In this document: positions 63,100 through 64,000 of the stretch, one piece after another
How positions within the stretch are numbered: position 1 is the first letter of the stretch
Layout: the number at the start of each line of letters is the position of its first letter
Origin: Aspidapion aeneum
Taxonomy: Eukaryota > Arthropoda > Insecta > Coleoptera > Brentidae
DNA: 64,000 bases
Direction of reading: 5' to 3'
NCBI GenBank assembly: GCA_963576565.1
Contig: OY755038.1
Span: forward strand, 177,188,438 to 177,252,437
Program-made: the position numbers and the translations under genes
The notes under the pieces: generated by a model
Told to the model about the DNA's origin: nothing
The model's database searches: none
The model's input: the letters and a program-made list of their open reading frames with translations, nothing else

Positions 63100-64000
63100 A
63101 TGAAGTTGATGCTTACTAGACAAGGATCGGCAAAGATGGAAGATCTAACTAAAATAATGCAGGCTCTAACAGCTCAAATGGCTCAAAATCAGAAAGATAT
63201 GAGACAGACCATTGAACAAAACCAGGGTGATATGAAACGGACCATGGACGACATGAAGCAGACCATGGAACAAAACCAGGGTGATATGAAACAGACCATG
63301 GAACAAAACTAGAACGACATGAGACAGATTAGATAGCATGCAAGAAAACTTTGATCACATAAAGAGCAACTCCGAACAACTGAGAGAAGAGTTCAAGACT
63401 GCAACCGAAGATCTTAAGGAAGAAATAACCCAAAGAATGCATATTGTAGAACAAAAGGTACAAAATAAATTGCAGAATTTAGAAGAAACGGTACAAAATG
63501 TTAAAGAGAAGGTACAAAATGTTGAAGAAAAGGTACAACATGTTGAAGAAAAAGTGGAGAACAAACTTCAGAATGTAAGGGAAAAAGTTTTTCAAACCAT
63601 GGAAGAAAAATTCCAGGACGTGTCAAAACAGCTTATACAGCTCCAAAAAGAGCACAACAAAATAAAAGCTCAGGGATGTGGTGTGAATTCCAACCTAAAC
63701 ATTAAGGGTCCATCTCTCCGACTTTTTTTTCATTACTTAGCTTAAAGCGTTTCTTAATATAATCATATAATGACGTAATAAGAAACACTTAAGGCTAAGT
63801 AACGGAAAAAAAAGTCGGTGCGATGGGCTATAAGCCTCCAAATTTCGATGGTACGTCTTCCTGGTCCACCTACAAACAACAGTTTGAAGTTGCCGCTGCT
63901 GCAAATGGCTGGGACGATGACGAAAAACCTAGAGCCTTGTTAGTAGCTCTACGAGAACCTGCTCTGGAACTTTTACGGTCCATTCCAGCCGAACAAAAAC
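63100..64000 (+). pseudogene. Gypsy-type gag, broken
   Basis: Starts MKLMLTRQGSAKMEDLTKIM at 63,100. A Gln/Met-rich repeat (QNQGDMKQTMEQN units, about 20 residues) ends in a TAG at 63,310. After a frame change a long coiled coil follows (QKVQNKLQNLEETVQNVKEK, up to 63,640). After a hairpin insertion the Gag core begins: KPPNFDGTSSWSTYKQQFEV, then ANGWDDDEKPRALLVALREP (63,836-64,000). This core (PxFxGxxxWxxYxxQFExxAxxNxW) is typical of Gypsy gag. It runs off the window. Confidence 0.82.
63718..63818. mobile_element. 101-bp hairpin MITE in gag
   Basis: CCGACTTTTTTTTCATTACT at the left and its inverse AGTAACGGAAAAAAAAGTCGG-like end at the right. The arms of about 40 bases match with few changes (CTTAGCTTAAAGCGTTTCTT / inverse). 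It interrupts the gag frame between the coiled coil and the core. Confidence 0.75.

Larger units (their letters stand above)
62309..64000 (+). mobile_element. Gypsy-type LTR retrotransposon, 5' part (runs off the window)
   Basis: LTR at 62,309-62,561, then a primer-binding site (TGGTGTCAGAAGTG, 62,564-62,577) complementary to tRNA-Leu 3' ends as used by many Gypsy elements, a ~520-base leader and a broken gag. The 3' part lies beyond base 64,000. Confidence 0.82.

Overview
The window is AT-rich, intron-bearing animal DNA, almost certainly an insect with a large transposon-rich genome. This rests on BEL/Pao, I-clade, RTE and CR1/Jockey-type retroelements and a spenito/RBM15 gene of insect type. 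I cannot name the species; a beetle is possible, but that is a guess.

The only host gene I can support is spenito (nito, RBM15 family) at 1-1365 on the minus strand, open at the left edge: 455 residues with three RRM domains. Its upstream side holds a possible divergent transcript start. Everything to the right is mobile DNA or repeats. 2.1-7.2 kb is a decayed I-clade non-LTR element (minus) with ORF1, endonuclease, RT and RNase H. 7.5-11.9 kb is a nearly intact CR1-group element (minus) whose ORF1 starts with a PHD-type zinc finger. 12.8-20.6 kb is a very young BEL/Pao element (plus) with two 707-bp LTRs that I read as identical; it sits inside a copy of a repeat family whose ends are palindromic. 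21.9-33.4 kb is a belt of non-coding repeats: two more copies of that family, simple repeats, fold-back elements, tandem arrays and Tc1/mariner-like inverted-repeat elements.

From 33.7 to 61.6 kb lies one nested stack. A Jockey/CR1-type RT relic (plus) is split at 34,842/61,363 by an old BEL/Pao element (minus), whose two LTRs are now 25.7 kb apart and flanked by the same 5 bp, CTGGA. That BEL element is itself split by a mariner-like palindrome (38,605-40,101) and by an RTE-clade retrotransposon (42,098-60,307, 12-bp target duplication). The RTE element is split in turn by a TAA-duplicating inverted-repeat element containing two further nested elements, by a composite insertion carrying a solo Gypsy LTR and two hammerhead-ribozyme-like motifs in a 274-bp tandem repeat, and by two other non-LTR retrotransposons. 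A PIF/Harbinger remnant sits at its 5' junction. The right end (62.3-64 kb) is the start of a Gypsy-type LTR element running off the window.

The genes do not form a pathway: apart from spenito they are replication genes of selfish elements, mostly broken. The most interesting items are the hammerhead-like pair, the reconstructable nesting order, the inverted target duplication at the RTE 5' junction, and the repeat family with self-palindromic ends. All calls come from reading motifs and repeats by eye; no alignment or database search was run.
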